64,000 nucleotides of DNA. Origin: Aphrophora alni. Taxonomy: Eukaryota > Arthropoda > Insecta > Hemiptera > Aphrophoridae. The stretch spans positions 74,541,712-74,605,711 of the forward strand of contig OY740769.1 in NCBI GenBank assembly GCA_963513935.1, read 5' to 3'. Made by a program: the position numbers and the translations under genes. Below are positions 24,366-36,028 of the stretch, piece by piece (the first letter of the stretch is position 1; every line of letters starts with the position of its first letter). The notes below the pieces were generated by a model, which saw only the letters and a program-made list of their open reading frames with translations, was not told the DNA's origin and did not search any database.

Positions 24366-26721
24366 AAGTGTGAGGTATCTGGATTGTGTCGGCGACAACC
24401 TTATAACCCCGAGATTTAAGAATCAATAATTCAAAGACATATAATAACCAAATTAAATTATTTAATTTCTGAAATTTAATTCATTCTGTTAATAAAGTAC
24501 CTAGTCATTAAAGAGAATTTCAATTGTTATTATTATAACCAAGAGTTTTCTTTATTAATCAGCTAGCTTAACCTTTAAATAATTTTCATATATCACATTG
24601 TGGCATATTATAATTCGAATGATAGGAAGATATAATAAATAAATAATATTTCTTTACTATAATGTAATATAATATATTATAAAATAATATATTCTTTCAA
24701 GTTATTTTTTGAAAAACTTCTTAAATTTTGATTAACTTTCTAAATGAAACAGAATTACCTCTTGGCTCTACTCAATTCAAGCTAATTGGTTAATTTGGAA
24801 TATGGATGGTTATTAAAAAAAATAAATAAAGACTAAATTCAGTTTTTTACTTTCTAGGTTCAAACATTAATAAATAATATGATATGATGTTATATTAACA
24901 TAATAACATTAATTTTATTAGAATTTAACATACAATATTGGATAATAATTTGTTAAGATTTAACTCTCTCTTAGAGTTCATGAAATTTGCAATAAAGTTT
25001 GTAGTATAGGCCTCTAGGCTTAGCTCAATTTAACAGAACACTTAGACTCTAATAATACAATATTAATTAGGCTAGATCTCGGGGTAGGCACTCGGCTGGC
25101 ATGGTTGTGTTATACAAATATAACGCATAAATAAATTGGAAAATTGGAATGATTAAAATTCTTAAAAAAAAAATTAATTAGAGTTCATCAGTATACAAGA
25201 AATGTTGAATTGATAGTTTTTGAAGTAAATACAGGCCTTTGAATTTCGTAAATGTTTAGAAAAGTTAATTAACAGAGTATACCATGCTCTGTACAGTTCA
25301 CACTGATTCTAATCACTCATTTAGACACATATTATAAAAGAAAACTTTGGATATTTAATTTGTCTTCTGTGTTGTCTGATCTCTACAATGCTACTATATG
25401 ATTTCTTTTAAACCATGGCGCCTCGTTGTGTTGCGGAGCGGTATATTTTTCTATTTTCAGTTAGATCGTTTGTTGAAACGGTTGGGGTTCTTCCGCGGCA
25501 CCATATAGTACCTTTTTTTTTTTTTTTTTTCTTGACCATTGGCAATTTGGGGTTATAATAATCATTTCTTGCATTCGTATTTGTTGTTTTGTATCAATTT
25601 GTTTATTAATTACACATTATTTAACTAATTTAAGGGTGATTTAGACCGTGTACATACATATCAGCTGATCTATCTTAATACAAGGTTGACTACATCAGTA
25701 ACTTATTTCTTCTTCCTCAATATTTTACAATGTTTGCAATTAAAACTAACAGATGTTTTTGCATACAAATCATTTATAAGTAGTGGTATCTTAGAGTAAT
25801 TTACAGTCTGATCTTTCTATTTAGTACTTCGAAATATGGTTTCATATATTTTGGAGAATGGCCGTAGGCCGTTTTCATGTTTAACATTGCAAACTCACTG
25901 TTCCTTATAAGTAGTGATTTGCTTGTAAATAAAGTTTGGGATCTTATGAAATGATTTTAAATAAAGATATGTGATGTTATGGTTGTGTAGTGGTGTGGTT
26001 AATTTGTGTGTCAGCGTCTAAATTTTGAATGTTTACAATTTAGAGATAGGCCTATCTTACGTCTGCTTTAGGAATGATTTGTTTTGCAATTGAATGGATA
26101 TGGGTGGTTTATTAATAATAGGTTGTATATAAATGTCTGCTATTAATAGTTATGAATGTAGATCGTTGTATTCTATGCTTAATTATCCAAATCGTATATT
26201 TTTCATTTGACTTAGGTTATGTTGTTATTGGTTAATTTAGGCTAACTATCCTAACCTGTTGCATAAGTTATTGATGTGATTTGTGCTGTTATAAAGATTA
26301 TAAAGATTTATTATAGCATTTCATTTTGGCTCCTCAATCAAGAGCTTTAAGTTATTAATGAGAAGGTGTATATTTCATGTGAAAAACAATAAAACCATTT
26401 ATTTTATAGATGATTTCATCAATTGAGGTAAGAAAACCAACTTTAATATGGTTCTGTTAGTATAGAAAATAATTTGAGCCATGCGGTCGTATAATAGAAA
26501 AGACCCAAGTTCAAAATTCTACTGTAAAAACAAGAACTCTACAACAACGAAATATCTGATTTGTTCACCAAAAGTCTGGACATTTCCCAGTTCATTCCCG
26601 AGTTACTAATTCTTAAATACTTCTTGGTTTTTCTGATTTAGCAGCCATTCTGAAGCAAACAATATAATTCGTCAGTCCTATTCAATTTTATAACTTTGTA
26701 TAATAAATATAGTTAAGTTAC

Positions 26722-26898
26722 CTTTTTCTTCATTGCATTTCAGTTTCACACCTCCTTTACCGTGAATCATCTTTGAAATGAATTTACGACAAGATTCACA
26801 ACTGTAAATACCAAACTTTCTGGCTTGTTTAACAAAAGAATAGTATCTGACAGCACCACAAACACCACAGACAACTGTTCCCCCAAAATTATTTTTTC
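26722..26898 (-). CDS. trx: Trithorax-like protein, exon 2: first half of the nuclear-receptor-type zinc finger
   Basis: The exon reads from 26898 down to 26722. The acceptor is GTTTTGTTTTAG and the donor is GTAACT. It begins and ends in phase 1, agreeing with exons 1 and 3. It encodes TVVCGVCGAVRYYSFVKQAR, then KFGIYSCESCRKFISKMI and LKCNEE. CxxC...CxxCRxFI is the first Cys4 module of a nuclear-receptor-type DNA-binding domain, including the recognition-helix position CESCRKF. The spacing between the cysteine pairs is longer than in true receptors, as in the Drosophila Trithorax variant. Trithorax is a chromatin protein that keeps homeotic genes active through histone H3 lysine 4 methylation. 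The SET and PHD parts are outside the window. Confidence 0.8.
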
Positions 26899-28259
26899 CT
26901 AAAACAAAACAAATTTTTAAAAGATTAAAAATATACTGCCATGAAATGGAGCTAATTTCCACCACTTGGAAGCTACTAAAATATACATTATCTGAAAAGT
27001 AAAAAAACATTATCTCAAAGTTCTTATAAAGAAGCTGTATCCTTATAATAAATAATATTTACCTCTTATATACAATATAATTTATAATGTAAACAATACA
27101 CAGAATATGACAACTTTTATACAAAATTTATATATTTTTCTTGCAAAGTAATAGTAAAACTGATAAATGATGCCACCTTACAAAAAATTAGTAATGAAAT
27201 CTACTACTAAACTATTAACGTCATTTTTTTAAAGAAATATTTAATTTTCTATTAATAATATAATTAAAACTGTAGTTATTAGAAAATTTACTCTATGGAA
27301 GTCAAACATAATTTATAAGAGAAATACAATATATGTTAGTGTTAGACAATTTTCTATTAGAAGAAAATTTCAAGAAAATTTATTCCACTCAATTTCAAAT
27401 CTCAGCCTAAAGCTTTGATTATAAAATTTTCAACTTGCACAGCTCATTTGACAACCTCTGCTTTATTTTGATACCATATAAGTAAACTACGTAAAATAAA
27501 CATTTATATAAACTGATGTAGGCCTAACAAGAAAGAAGTTATTTTTGAAAAATAGTTCTACATGGACATTTTAAAATTTACAAACATTTATTGTTAATAC
27601 AGTAACAAACTATAACTAATAAAACTGAGCTCAGATGCCAAATATAACTTAAATCAAACTAAAAATCTAACTTTTTTAAATGTACTTTTAACAATAATTT
27701 ACTTTTTCTTTAAATTACATGAATACAAAATTATGATAATTTTTTGTCAAGCTGCATACAATTAGTTTTATTGACCATACTAATAAAACTAATATTATTA
27801 CGATCAATAATATTAGTTTTTGACCTATACAAAATAAATTCTCCCAAAAAACTAACTCATAACTGCTTCTTAAAATTTACCTGATGATTTTTCTGAGTAA
27901 CAAACTACCAATGATTTGTTTAGTTGAACCTACATACCAAATTTGAAAAATCAATAACAACATCGATGCCTCATATATATATATATATATAATCCGTGCA
28001 CATACAGTGAACAAAAATAGTACTAAATTACATCTATGGATAGGATTAAAAGACATTTGATATTATCAGAAGTCAGAATTAGGATTTTGCAACAAGGAAG
28101 GAGTCCACAATATCTAGAATTTCCATGGTAAAAATTATTTAATTAGCAGACATTGCAAATTTGGAATGTCCCCATGAAAGAAACAGAGTGTATTTGACCC
28201 ATCAAAGTTCTGAAAATAACTTTTTTTATTTATTTTATATATGTATGTATGAAACTTAC
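26899..28259 (-). other. Intron 1 of the trithorax-like gene
   Basis: The intron is bounded by GTAAGT at 28259 and AG at 26900-26899 on the minus strand. It is AT-rich with a short (AT)n run near 27970. I see no recognisable element. Confidence 0.6.
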
Positions 28260-28398
28260 CCCCTTTGGATGAATAGGATCCATTTTTACTCTTCTGTCCT
28301 GATTCATGTATTGTCACTTTACTAAGTATTTGATCAGATGGGTTATCTGCAGAACTGCCTGGCATACTGATATCATTGATCTCATCATAATTAGCCAT
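28260..28398 (-). CDS. trx: Trithorax-like protein, first coding exon visible
   Basis: The frame from ATG 28398 reads MANYDEINDISMPGSSADNP and continues to SYSSKGG at a GTAAGT donor in phase 1. The codon split by the intron becomes Gly, and the reading joins KNNFGG of exon 2. An in-frame TAA lies three codons before the ATG. So either translation starts here (A at -3 and G at +4 fit a good context) or the exon begins at an acceptor inside this interval. Drosophila Trithorax has a long region before its zinc finger, so upstream exons are possible. None was found between here and the right edge. Confidence 0.55.
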
Positions 28399-28399
28399 A

Positions 28400-30295
28400 T
28401 TATATTATTATCTTCATAAACTACAAACAGCATTATTATATTACTAATCATGTTTTATTCTACTACTTTTATTATCAAAAAAACTTGAAGTGCAATAGGT
28501 CTACTGGTATCATATTAGAACAGATTATTATGAATAGATTTCAGCCAATACAAAATGAATATTTCTTACTTGAAAATTAAAAAATGTAGATATTGTATAG
28601 TTTGTTTTATTTCTCCTCTTTATTATTTTATTAAATGACATATATTTACTTACATAGGGGAAAATGCAAAAATGCATAAATGGAGTTGTCAGATTATAAA
28701 TTAACAAAAATACAAACCATACAACAGGAAAAAAATAATAATAAAAAATCCAAGACTGTTTATGATAACTATTACAATGGGTTTGTAAATGAAGGTATAT
28801 ACATAAACCATGATTTTCTAAAAAAAATAACCTGTTCATAATACACTTATTATTTAGTACTATAAATTCTATAAATATACCTATTGGTTACCTGGAGTCC
28901 GTTATTTGTAGTTGGGCTGTGGACAATAACAAGGTATTTATTTGGACTACTAACTAACCAGTCTAAAGGCAAACAATAAGTAAAAATCTTATTATTTAAT
29001 ATAGACTAAACTTTGACAATTAAAACCTATTTTACGCTATCATTCACTACTGTAATCTGCCATGCTTTATTGGAATGTTGACAAAGATATATTTAAAATC
29101 ATTAGAATTTTGTGAATGTATGAGGGCAGTATAGAAAGTAACTTACATTTTGACGTGGTGGGACTAGCTTAGCATTGATCCAGGTGTTAGAGTGAGTCCC
29201 CTGCACTTGTATTAACAAAACTTGTTTGAAACCATCTTGAGTATAATGCATGACTAAAATTACATCAACTCTCCATTCATGAACTACCCAGAGGCTTGCA
29301 GCCCCCCCCCCCTCCACATCTCAGTAAGTTTTGGCAAAAGTCAAGATAAAAGTATTTTGGAAACAGTGTGGAGTACATTAAAAAAATAAATTTATAAGAT
29401 TAACAAAAGAGGATTTTTGATGGCTACAAGACTGGTCCCACGCTACATCAAAAAACATCTTATGACCAAATGTTTTATTGGGCATCATATGATGAGATCT
29501 GTTTAACTGGGTTTTAATGGGACAGTCACACATTACTTCAAACTTATGTCGTCAGAATGCCGGCTGTTAAAAATAGTCCTGGATCATATTTGGTAATTAT
29601 GATCCCCTGCACCTTAATTTTTCCTTTTTTTTTTTCTTTTTAATAGTAAAACTATGCTATAAATAAACCAATGTGAAAATAATGTCAAAACCATGTGTAA
29701 TATAATATTTTGTAACTTAACCTAACACTGTGTACCTAAACTCGAAGTAATGTTCTCAACTATTTCATGACAACAGCCTTTAAAAGAGCAGTACAACACT
29801 ACAATACGGGGTTTCCATAAAATAACGATGTCTATGAAACTGTTATGATACAAATAAAATAATTCATATTGGTACTGTTGCATCTGGTAGTTCAAACAGT
29901 TTTATTTATAATTATTAAAACAGCTCTGTTGATTGTTGTGCTAATTGCTAATCTATTTTTTGAAATAAACTTCAAGGTTGTGTTTTCTTCTCAAGCCATG
30001 TTTTCTAATCAAGAAAAAGCTAAATGTTAATGTTGTTAAGTGAACTAAAGTCAGTGATTTTAATGCACCGGGCATTTAGAAGAACTTTTAATAAAGTATT
30101 AATCTGACATGCAGGCTGGACAAACAAGTCAGTAGATAACAATAACTACATCATAAAATAATCTATACTTCCTAACACATACAATCTATAAAGTGGTAAA
30201 AAACACACTTTTATAAGCATAACTTAAATATTGTAAATAATAAATAATATGACCATAGCTGAACTAACTTGTCCCAGAAGTCAAATATTTGTTTT
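28400..30295. other. No gene seen
   Basis: AT-rich DNA with short shadow frames only. A run of C near 29300 creates an artificial minus-strand frame. The region may contain the promoter or 5' non-coding exons of the trithorax-like gene, but nothing identifies them. Confidence 0.4.
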
Positions 30296-30682
30296 GTGGG
30301 TCATTTTCAAATTTGATGCTAAATTGCAGTCCTGTAACTTTGACATTTTTTCATAGTTTTGTGCTTTAAAATATCCCAGTTTTCTTAAATGCATTTTAAA
30401 ACATGAAACCTACTGAATAGCTTGCAAAACTTTGATAATTCTAGCAATTTTCAAATTTTGGTAAAAAAGAATTTTTTCCGTTGAAACACGGATTTTTGTA
30501 TGTCCCTACCTTAGTGTAGAGTTATTTAAATGGACATATTCATTTAAAATAATGGAGATAAAAATTACTTTCTTGCTTTATTAAATAAATCAATGCAGTA
30601 AAATCTGTTTTCAGGGGTTACTTTCACATAATAAACTAAATTTTTCATTTTAAGCAACTTTTTTCACTTGTCCCTGGTTTTT

Positions 30683-31088
30683 GTCATGAGTGTTACTTGG
30701 TTTTAGAAGGGAAAAAAGGGAATTTCAGCTCTGTTATGTTGGTGAAAACTAGCCATCTTGGATCCTAGTTCAGTGCACTGTGAAAGTTTGTTCTGTTTTT
30801 AAAGAGAAGAGAAAACCATTCAAGATTGAGATTTATCATGGTAAGTATTTTAATTCAATGTCATGAGTGTTACCACTCCTTTATATGATAATTGTTAACT
30901 TATTTTTATTAATTTTTGTTAGTTAGCAAGTATTTGGGGTACTATTTCACTACACATAACCTTACTCATCTAGATGGAAGCCATATTGAATTATAGTTAA
31001 AATAATTTATTTTTGTCATGAGTGTTACCCGTCACGAGTGTTACCTTTTAACAGTAACACTCGTGACTTGAAAAGTAACACTCAAGAC
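30683..31088. repeat. Left subterminal array of GTCAYGAGTGTTAC
   Basis: Copies at 30683-30696, 30860-30873, 31015-31028 and 31031-31044 run forward. Copies at 31054-31067 (exact) and 31075-31088 (two changes) run inverted. Most of the array is in the first intron of the transposase gene, and the first copy is upstream of its ATG. Confidence 0.85.
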
Positions 31089-31458
31089 AATTTATAATTA
31101 GGCCCCTATACTTTCATTAACAATAATAATAATGTCATGATAGTAGGTACCCTATATTGCATTTTACTTTGTAGGCTACTTTGTAGAAAACAGGCAATTT
31201 ACTACTATCAATATGAAGCTAGTTTATGCATAGTTTTATACTGCACAAAAGCAGCCACGGCATATGTTTGTTAGTTTTTAATTATCAATGATTGTACATT
31301 TATTACTGTTTTAAGTACCCAGTTGCCTATTATTTTTAGGGAAAGCCAATAGTGCCAGGAAAGAAACTAACAGCAGCTGAAAAGCAGCAGCGCTACCGGG
31401 AAAAAAGAAAGCTTGACCTTAGCCGAGAAGAAGAATATAAAGAAAAACACAAAGCAAG
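30838..31458 (+). CDS. Transposon protein, exons 1 and 2 (basic N-terminus)
   Basis: Exon 1 is only the ATG (30838-30840), followed directly by GTAAGT. The intron ends TATTTTTAG at 31339. Exon 2 (31340-31458) is in phase 0 and encodes GKPIVPGKKLTAAEKQQRYR, then EKRKLDLSREEEYKEKHKAR, ending at GTAGGT in phase 2. This Arg/Lys/Glu-rich helical start (AxRQRxYRxK, then EYKxKxKAR) is common in a group of multi-copy arthropod proteins annotated only as uncharacterised. It probably binds DNA. An ATG-only exon is unusual but fits the phases of all later exons. Confidence 0.65.
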
Positions 31459-31583
31459 GTAGGTAAAAACTAACAATTTTAATGATGTATTTTGATTGGT
31501 ATTTTTAATTGATTTGATTCATATATTGATTTTCAATTGATTGTAAGTGAAAAGTATTATTACATATAGGTACATTTTTACAG

Positions 31584-33884
31584 GAATGAAAAAAGGAAGA
31601 AAGTACATGAACTGACCGACAGGGAGCATAGAAGAGAGAAAAAAAAAGTGGAGGTGAAGGCAAAATGCATGCAGAAAAAATAAAAAAATAAATGAAGCCA
31701 ACCAAGTACTAACTCCCCCTTCTACACGAGAACCATCGCCATCAGTTTCTGGTAACCAAAGAAGAGGACGTAAAGTTACATTACGACACAGATCTAAGTG
31801 TGTACGAGAAAACAAAAAATTAATTGAAAAAGTTAAAATGTTACAAGAAAAAATTTAAAATGAGCAGAAAAAGACTGAAAAATACAAAAAAAAGTTACAA
31901 AGACAGGATACAAAACAAAAGAAAAAATTGAACATCACACCAGATAATGACCTGACACCCAAGTCGAAAACCACAAAGATGTTGAGTGACCTACATGGAG
32001 ACCTAAGTAACTCAAATATTCGGAGAAGAAAGTTTCTGCTAATGAATTCAAATGTTGCTCGAGCATTGACTTTTCACAATACTGTAACATCTTCCATTAA
32101 AGAAAAGTACATGGAATCAAAATCTATGGGTTTTAAACGCCACATAAGCTCTGCTCTGTCTTCTAAACTTATACAGCGCTACCGTCTTCAAACTGCAATC
32201 AGTAGAACATTAGGCCTGTCATGTTCCCAACGTCTTCTACAACAGCGTCAGCTTAAAGAAAATAAGAACCGGTTCTTGATTGAAAACTTTTTCTTAAGCG
32301 AGGATGTGAGCCGCACTACTGCTGGCATGAAAGAAACGGTAACTAGAAAAAAAATTAAAAAACAAAAACGCTATCTTCTCTCAGACATGAAAACTCTGTA
32401 CAAGAAATTTATCCGATTGCATGGAAATGGAATATCTTATACGACATTCACCCGATATAGACCATTTTATGTGTTGAAACCAACTGAAGTGACAAGAAAT
32501 ACATGCTTATGTAAACAGCACACCAACATTCAACTGAAATGCACAAAGCTTCGGCAGTTGAACCTAATTGAAGAGAAAGATCCTCACAAGCTTTATATAC
32601 TTACTGTATGTGACAAAAGTAACTATATGTGCATGTACAACCTTTGCAACAATTGCAAGTCATTGACTGTCCCTATGAAAGAGTTTAATGAGAACGATGA
32701 GGTTAAGTGGGAAAAGTGGCTCACAACTAAAACAACGAGGCAAAAAAAAAGAGGCGGGGAAGAGATTTCTGTCCGTGTACAAATCACTTCCAAAGTAATA
32801 GTTAACGGTACACTAGGCGAATTAACAAAAGAGTTCCATCATGAAATGGCACTCTTGAGAAAACATGTGTTTAACATAAAAATGCAGAATATGGCTTATG
32901 CACATTTAAAAATGAATTTAAAGAGTAACGAGGCTATTATACACGCAGACTTTTCTGAGAACTATGCATGCAAGCTTGCAGCAGAAGTCCAAAGTTTTCA
33001 TTTTGGTGGCAGCAGAAACCAGGTTACTCTGCACACTGGTATTATGTACACCTCAGAAGAAAAACCACTTCCGTTTGCTACAGTATCTCCCAATAAAGAA
33101 CATGGGCCACCAGCTATTTGGGCACACCTCAAACCAATTCTTGAATATTTGAAAATAAAGTACCCAGATGTTAGTACGGTGCACTTTTTTTCTGATGGTC
33201 CTTCTAGCCAGTACAAACAGAAAAACAACTTTTACTTATTTTCAACTCAAATATACAAAATGCGATTTCAAAATGCTACCTGGTCTTATTTTGAGTCATC
33301 GCACGGCAAAGGGGCACCAGATGGTGTTGGCGGTGTTTTGAAACGATTGGCCAACCACTATGTTGCTCACGGTTGTGACATTACTGATGCTACAGTCTTC
33401 TTCAAATTGATGGAAGAAAAAAGCAAGATAACGCTTTTTTATATATCAGATCATGAGATTGTACAATCTTCCCAACACTTACCTAGTGAGCCCCTAAAGA
33501 CAATTTGTGGTACCAGAGATATTCATCAGGTAGTTACAAGTAAAAAGAATGAAATAATTTACAGGCCCATATCATGTTTTTGTATAAAAAATGACTGGGA
33601 AAGAGGCCTTACTTGTAAATGCTTTTTCCCAGCACAATCAGTTTCATTTACCTCTAAAGGGTCTAAAAAATCTGAGCAGCAAAAGAAAAGTCGTTACCAG
33701 GAAATATACTCCTCATCAGAGTCTGAAGCAGAAATCAGCCTGGTGGACACCGATGATGAGGTGATGACAATGGAGCATTTGACCAGCCATATGCAACAAG
33801 AGTCTGAGGATCAAGACTTAATATTAGAAGCTCCAGCAGAAACGAACATTTCCGAAGGGACATTTATTATTGTGGAGCTATTGG
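31584..33884 (+). pseudogene. Transposon protein, exon 3: coiled coil, zinc-binding motif and DDE catalytic domain
   Basis: The acceptor is TTTTTACAG at 31583 and the donor is GTATGT at 33885. A one-base excess in the A run at 31675-31680 shifts the frame, and TAA at 31856-31858 interrupts the coiled-coil region. From there 654 codons are open from about 31928. Motifs, numbering from 31928: TCLCKQHTNIQLKC (about 195-208) with CMYNLCNNCK as a likely zinc site, HADFSENY (Asp 341), FFSDGPSSQYKQ (Asp 423) and YFESSHGKGAPDGVGG (Glu 456). The Asp-Asp-Glu set has 81 and 32 residues between its members. A serine-rich acidic tail follows. I recognise the HADFSENY/SDGxxSQYK/HGKGxxDGxGG pattern from many uncharacterised arthropod and other invertebrate proteins but cannot name the superfamily. 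Confidence 0.75.
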
Positions 33885-34115
33885 GTATGTAACAAATGCA
33901 AATAATTATGTAATATAAGCTAAGATAAAATAATGATTTAAAATGGCAAATGATTCTTTAGTGTTCATATAAATATATTGCAGGTGTATCAAAATATTAT
34001 TCCACGATAGCGGGTTTTGTATACACAGTACAGTCTTCGCCTAATTCAAAATGATGTTCTATCAAATTTTAAAACCGATTTATTTCTGTTTATAATCATT
34101 ATTTTTTATTTACAG

Positions 34116-34375
34116 GTGGATTCAGAAAAAAAACAAAACAAAAATACGCTGGTTTAGTAACCAAAGTATGCACAAAAGAAGAAGATGGTGACTATGTCGT
34201 GACATTTTTGGTCAAGCAGGAAACAGGAAACTGTTATATAATTAATGAAAAAGATGTGTCTCTGATTGACTTTGGTCAAGTTAATGCTGTTCTACCACAG
34301 CCACAAATAGTAAAGAAAGGATCAGAACGCTTTGCATACAAGTTTCCTTGCTGTCTGGAGAACTATTTTCAATAA
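34116..34375 (+). CDS. Transposon protein, last exon (C-terminal domain)
   Basis: The acceptor is TTTTATTTACAG at 34115. The first base pairs in phase 1 with exon 3 to make a Gly codon. The 86 residues read KYAGLVTKVCTKEEDGDYVV, FLVKQETGNCYIINEKDVSL, IDFGQVNAVLPQP and end with a Phe-rich YKFPCCLENYFQ before TAA 34373-34375. It looks like a small beta-rich module, which usually ends this protein group. AATAAA-like signals follow from about 34409. Confidence 0.65.
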
Positions 34376-34532
34376 GTTGTTCCACGTACAATGATTGAGA
34401 AATAATCAAAATAAATGTACTCTTTAAACTTTGTAACTTTTTAATTTAGTCCAAATTAAATTAAGGATTTGTAAAATAATGCTTGCTTAGTTGTTGTTTT
34501 TCTGAACCTTTAGTAAGGGGTGTTACACTTAT

Positions 34533-34922
34533 GTCATGAGTGTTACTTACTGTCACGGGTGTTACTCATTGTCACGAGTGTTACTTCAGTCAAAATGTTA
34601 AAAAACAACAACAACAAAATTTTCTTTTAAATAACTATGTGTACTATTAAAATAGAATGCTTCATTAACAGAAAGTAAATAGTTTAGACATTGCAATTTT
34701 TGAAATCTTGAGAAGTATATAAGAAGTTTAACTAACTTTTTTCCAGGTTTGTAACACTCGTGACAAAAAAATTAAATTTTTTCAACAAACAAATTTTTTT
34801 GTCTACAAATAAATGATTAACTGGTTTAGATAAGTCACTTATCCTTATTAAACATGTAATTTTGTTTTTATATCAATAACTGAATAAGTAAAAAATATTT
34901 GATCATCGGTAACACTCGTGAC
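34533..34922. repeat. Right subterminal array of GTCAYGAGTGTTAC
   Basis: Forward copies are at 34533-34546, 34552-34565 (one change) and 34571-34584. Inverted exact copies are at 34751-34764 and 34909-34922. Together with the left array there are eleven copies, all between the TIRs. Confidence 0.85.
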
Positions 34923-35397
34923 TCTTATTCATACTGTGATTAAGAAAAAAGACTACAAATATATATTTATTTAAAAAACACGGAGAAATTTAGTTGCACG
35001 GTATTCATAAAAGTATGCAGAATCCATTTTTACAAGTCCATTTTATTGTATAACAAATAAAATTTTACATCCTCCATAAATTGAAATCTGCATCCAATTT
35101 GAAAATGACCCTCGTAGATTGTAAATGTTATATGATTTTTCGCCATAATTGAGGCGCTAAGAATAAAAAGGACCAACTCAAAAAAATACGATATTTTTTT
35201 ATTGTCGAATTCTATCCTTCATTACCTTAACTACAATAAGTAGTTAACCATTTTCATGTTGAGTTCACCCTTTCTATCCATTTAAAACAAAATACAAAAA
35301 TAAGTGAGGTTTCTAGTCGAAACAGTGTTAGAATCATTGATAGAACTAAGTAGAGTAAGGGTGAACTCAACATCTTACCAGCCAATAGGATCGGTAC

Positions 35398-36028
35398 TGT
35401 TAGGAATTAGGATGGTTTTAGTTAGTAATATAGTCTAAGTTCTTTTAAGCCTAAATGAAAACAATTATTGTGGCAGACCTGGAAAATAATGAAATTGCTT
35501 ACCTTCCAAGCAAGGCAAGAGACATTGTTGCTACAATGATAGATATATATATATAAAATCTTGGATGGGAGGAAACTTGGTCAGTGGACCAAAATTGATC
35601 AAGGGAAGGTGCTGCAGGAATTCTTGAAAATAGCCAGATGGACTGGGCGAGTAAGAGCTTCCTGGGAGAATAATTCTTGAAGATAGCCAGAAGGGCTTGG
35701 TGAGTATTGAGACTTCAGACAAGCATCCATAAGATTGGCAAACAGGGTGAGTAAACTTCGTGTATAATCCTTGTAATTATTTCAGAGACAAGTCATTACA
35801 AAATGTAACGTAAAATCAGATCTGTGAATAACAACAATTAGAATACAATTGAGTCATTCTGGATTCTTAGTAATTAAGAAGATTAAAATATTTGTAATTA
35901 GTATATAAGAAAACTAAGAGAAATAGTTAAGTTGTATTAAATAATAAAGAACCATTAATTAGATAACTTAACCACTGATTTGATTACATTGAAAATTAAG
36001 AACCCAGGCAGTTTAAAAGAACCTAACA
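35398..36028. mobile_element. Possible solo LTR
   Basis: The 631-bp segment starts TGTTAGG and ends CCTAACA, has an AATAAAG signal near 35943, and contains a tandem duplication of about 55 bp (ATTCTTGAAAATAGCCAGA and ATTCTTGAAGATAGCCAGA, 35618-35720). No matching target duplication or second LTR was found, so the call is tentative. Confidence 0.35.

Larger units (their letters stand above)
22414..26506. mobile_element. Merlin-like DNA element, 4.1 kb, perfect TIR and 8-bp target duplication
   Basis: The first 26 bases (starting GGGTCTTTTCTATTATACG) are repeated exactly in inverse orientation at 26481-26506. Directly outside, the 8-bp word AAGTTCAA occurs on both sides (22406-22413 and 26507-26514). 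An 8-bp duplication is characteristic of the Merlin superfamily, and a Merlin-type transposase fragment lies just inside the left end. The perfect repeats suggest recent insertion. Most of the 4 kb interior (22750-26480) has no recognisable transposase and includes TTAGG-type repeats and a (TA)n tract. It lies in intron 2 of the trithorax-like gene. Confidence 0.85.
30296..35113 (+). mobile_element. Complete 4.8-kb DNA transposon, unassigned DDE superfamily
   Basis: The ends are inverted repeats of about 25 bp with two mismatches. The left begins GTGGGTCATTTTCAAATTTG at 30296. The right, read inward from 35113, begins GAGGGTCATTTTCAAATTGG. Between them lies a spliced D-D-E protein gene of about 893 codons on the plus strand. 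Two arrays of the 14-bp word GTCAYGAGTGTTAC sit inside each end but outside the coding exons, as expected for transposase-binding sites. I found no target-site duplication. The coding sequence has one extra base and one nonsense codon, so this copy is nearly but not quite intact. Confidence 0.8.

Noticed and set aside
26411..26428. Tiny exon ATGATTTCATCAATTGAG between TTTTATAG and GTAAGAAA
   Set aside because: It encodes only six residues near the right end of the Merlin-like element. Splice-like signals of this quality are expected by chance in AT-rich DNA.
29102..29317. Minus-strand frame of 71 codons beginning in a C run
   Set aside because: Composition is driven by the homopolymer. There is no motif and no splice support.
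30683..34922. Short repeats considered as a CRISPR-like array
   Set aside because: Spacing is irregular, both orientations occur, the genome is eukaryotic and the copies flank a transposase gene.
30280..35125. Target-site duplication for the central transposon
   Set aside because: Several alignments of the flanks were tried (TTAA, 4-9 bp words), and none matches, so no duplication is claimed.
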